Part shown: positions 5,555 to 5,623 of the stretch, piece after piece
Position numbering within the stretch: position 1 is the first letter of the stretch
Layout of the letters: every line of letters begins with the position of its first letter
Assembly: GCA_026982915.1 (NCBI GenBank)
Contig: JALWQU010000103.1
Location: 1-5,623 of the forward strand
Origin: Candidatus Altimarinota bacterium
Lineage (GTDB): Bacteria; Patescibacteriota; Gracilibacteria; UBA4473
DNA length: 5,623 bases
Reading direction: 5' to 3'
Position numbers and translations under genes: made by a program
Notes under the pieces: model-generated
What the model saw: the letters and a program-made list of their open reading frames with translations, nothing else
What the model was told of the DNA's origin: nothing
The model's database searches: none

Positions 5555-5623
5555 TTTGGCTTGGTTTTGGACTTTTTTTGTTACTCGATATCGGGTGACG
5601 ATACTCCTGTCTTTTTTTATGTT
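5544..5623 (+). CDS. Probable RND-type transporter permease (5' end, partial)
   Basis: An ATG at 5544, inside the last codons of the fusion protein gene, opens a frame that runs off the right edge (26 codons). It begins MKDNLAWFWTFFVTRYRVTI and continues hydrophobic. A short polar start, FF-x-x-R-x-R-V-T, then the beginning of a membrane helix is the usual N-terminus of RND pumps, which use the proton gradient to export substrates. An adaptor gene immediately upstream with an 11-bp overlap fits the common adaptor-pump operon order and suggests coupled translation. An ABC permease of the MacB type is the main alternative; it would more typically start with an ATPase gene between the two. The assignment rests on 26 residues and context. 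Confidence 0.62.
   Translation, partial: MKDNLAWFWTFFVTRYRVTILLSFFM

Noticed and set aside
1..5623. Alternative genetic code with UGA as Gly or Trp
   Set aside because: The long genes contain no in-frame TGA and use normal GGN and TGG codons, although none of the four complete genes ends in TGA.

Overview
The window is AT-rich and gene-dense, with short hypothetical, secreted and surface proteins. It looks like an uncultivated bacterium, possibly of the Candidate Phyla Radiation (Patescibacteria). That placement is inference. It rests on three things: a surface-protein style common in those genomes (a CDG...CDG module plus a discoidin domain), a slightly reduced but clear type A RNase P RNA, and the lack of a Shine-Dalgarno motif at every gene start seen here. 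The main genes read through about 1,500 codons with no in-frame TGA and use ordinary GGN glycine codons. The standard code therefore applies, not the UGA=Gly code of Gracilibacteria/Absconditabacteria.

Layout from left to right. (1) Positions 1-80 (minus) hold the possible start of a gene running off the left edge. (2) Positions 150-1067 (minus) encode a 305-residue cytoplasmic-looking protein of unknown function with its own promoter. (3) Positions 1257-1629 (plus) are rnpB, the catalytic RNA of RNase P, with a promoter whose predicted start falls on the first base of helix P1. (4) Positions 1706-2140 (plus) encode a small, strongly basic secreted protein whose arginines are almost all CGA codons; a very good intrinsic terminator follows. 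(5) Positions 2230-3771 (minus) encode a 513-residue secreted or surface protein with an F5/8 type C (discoidin-like) domain. (6) Positions 3772-3910 are a 139-bp divergent promoter region with two back-to-back sigma70-type promoters and a perfect 8-bp inverted repeat. (7) Positions 3911-5554 (plus) encode a long HlyD/AcrA-type membrane fusion protein. Its stop codon overlaps the start of (8), the first 26 codons of a probable RND-type transporter permease that leaves the right edge.

The clearest functional unit is the two-gene exporter (fusion protein plus inner-membrane pump) transcribed away from the discoidin-domain surface protein. The shared control region could coordinate them, but nothing shows that the surface protein is a substrate. 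No CRISPR array, tRNA, intact mobile element or recognisable defence system is visible. The most unusual items are the orphan secreted CGA-rich gene, the oversized helical hairpin of the fusion protein, the missing Shine-Dalgarno motifs and the palindrome over the exporter promoter.
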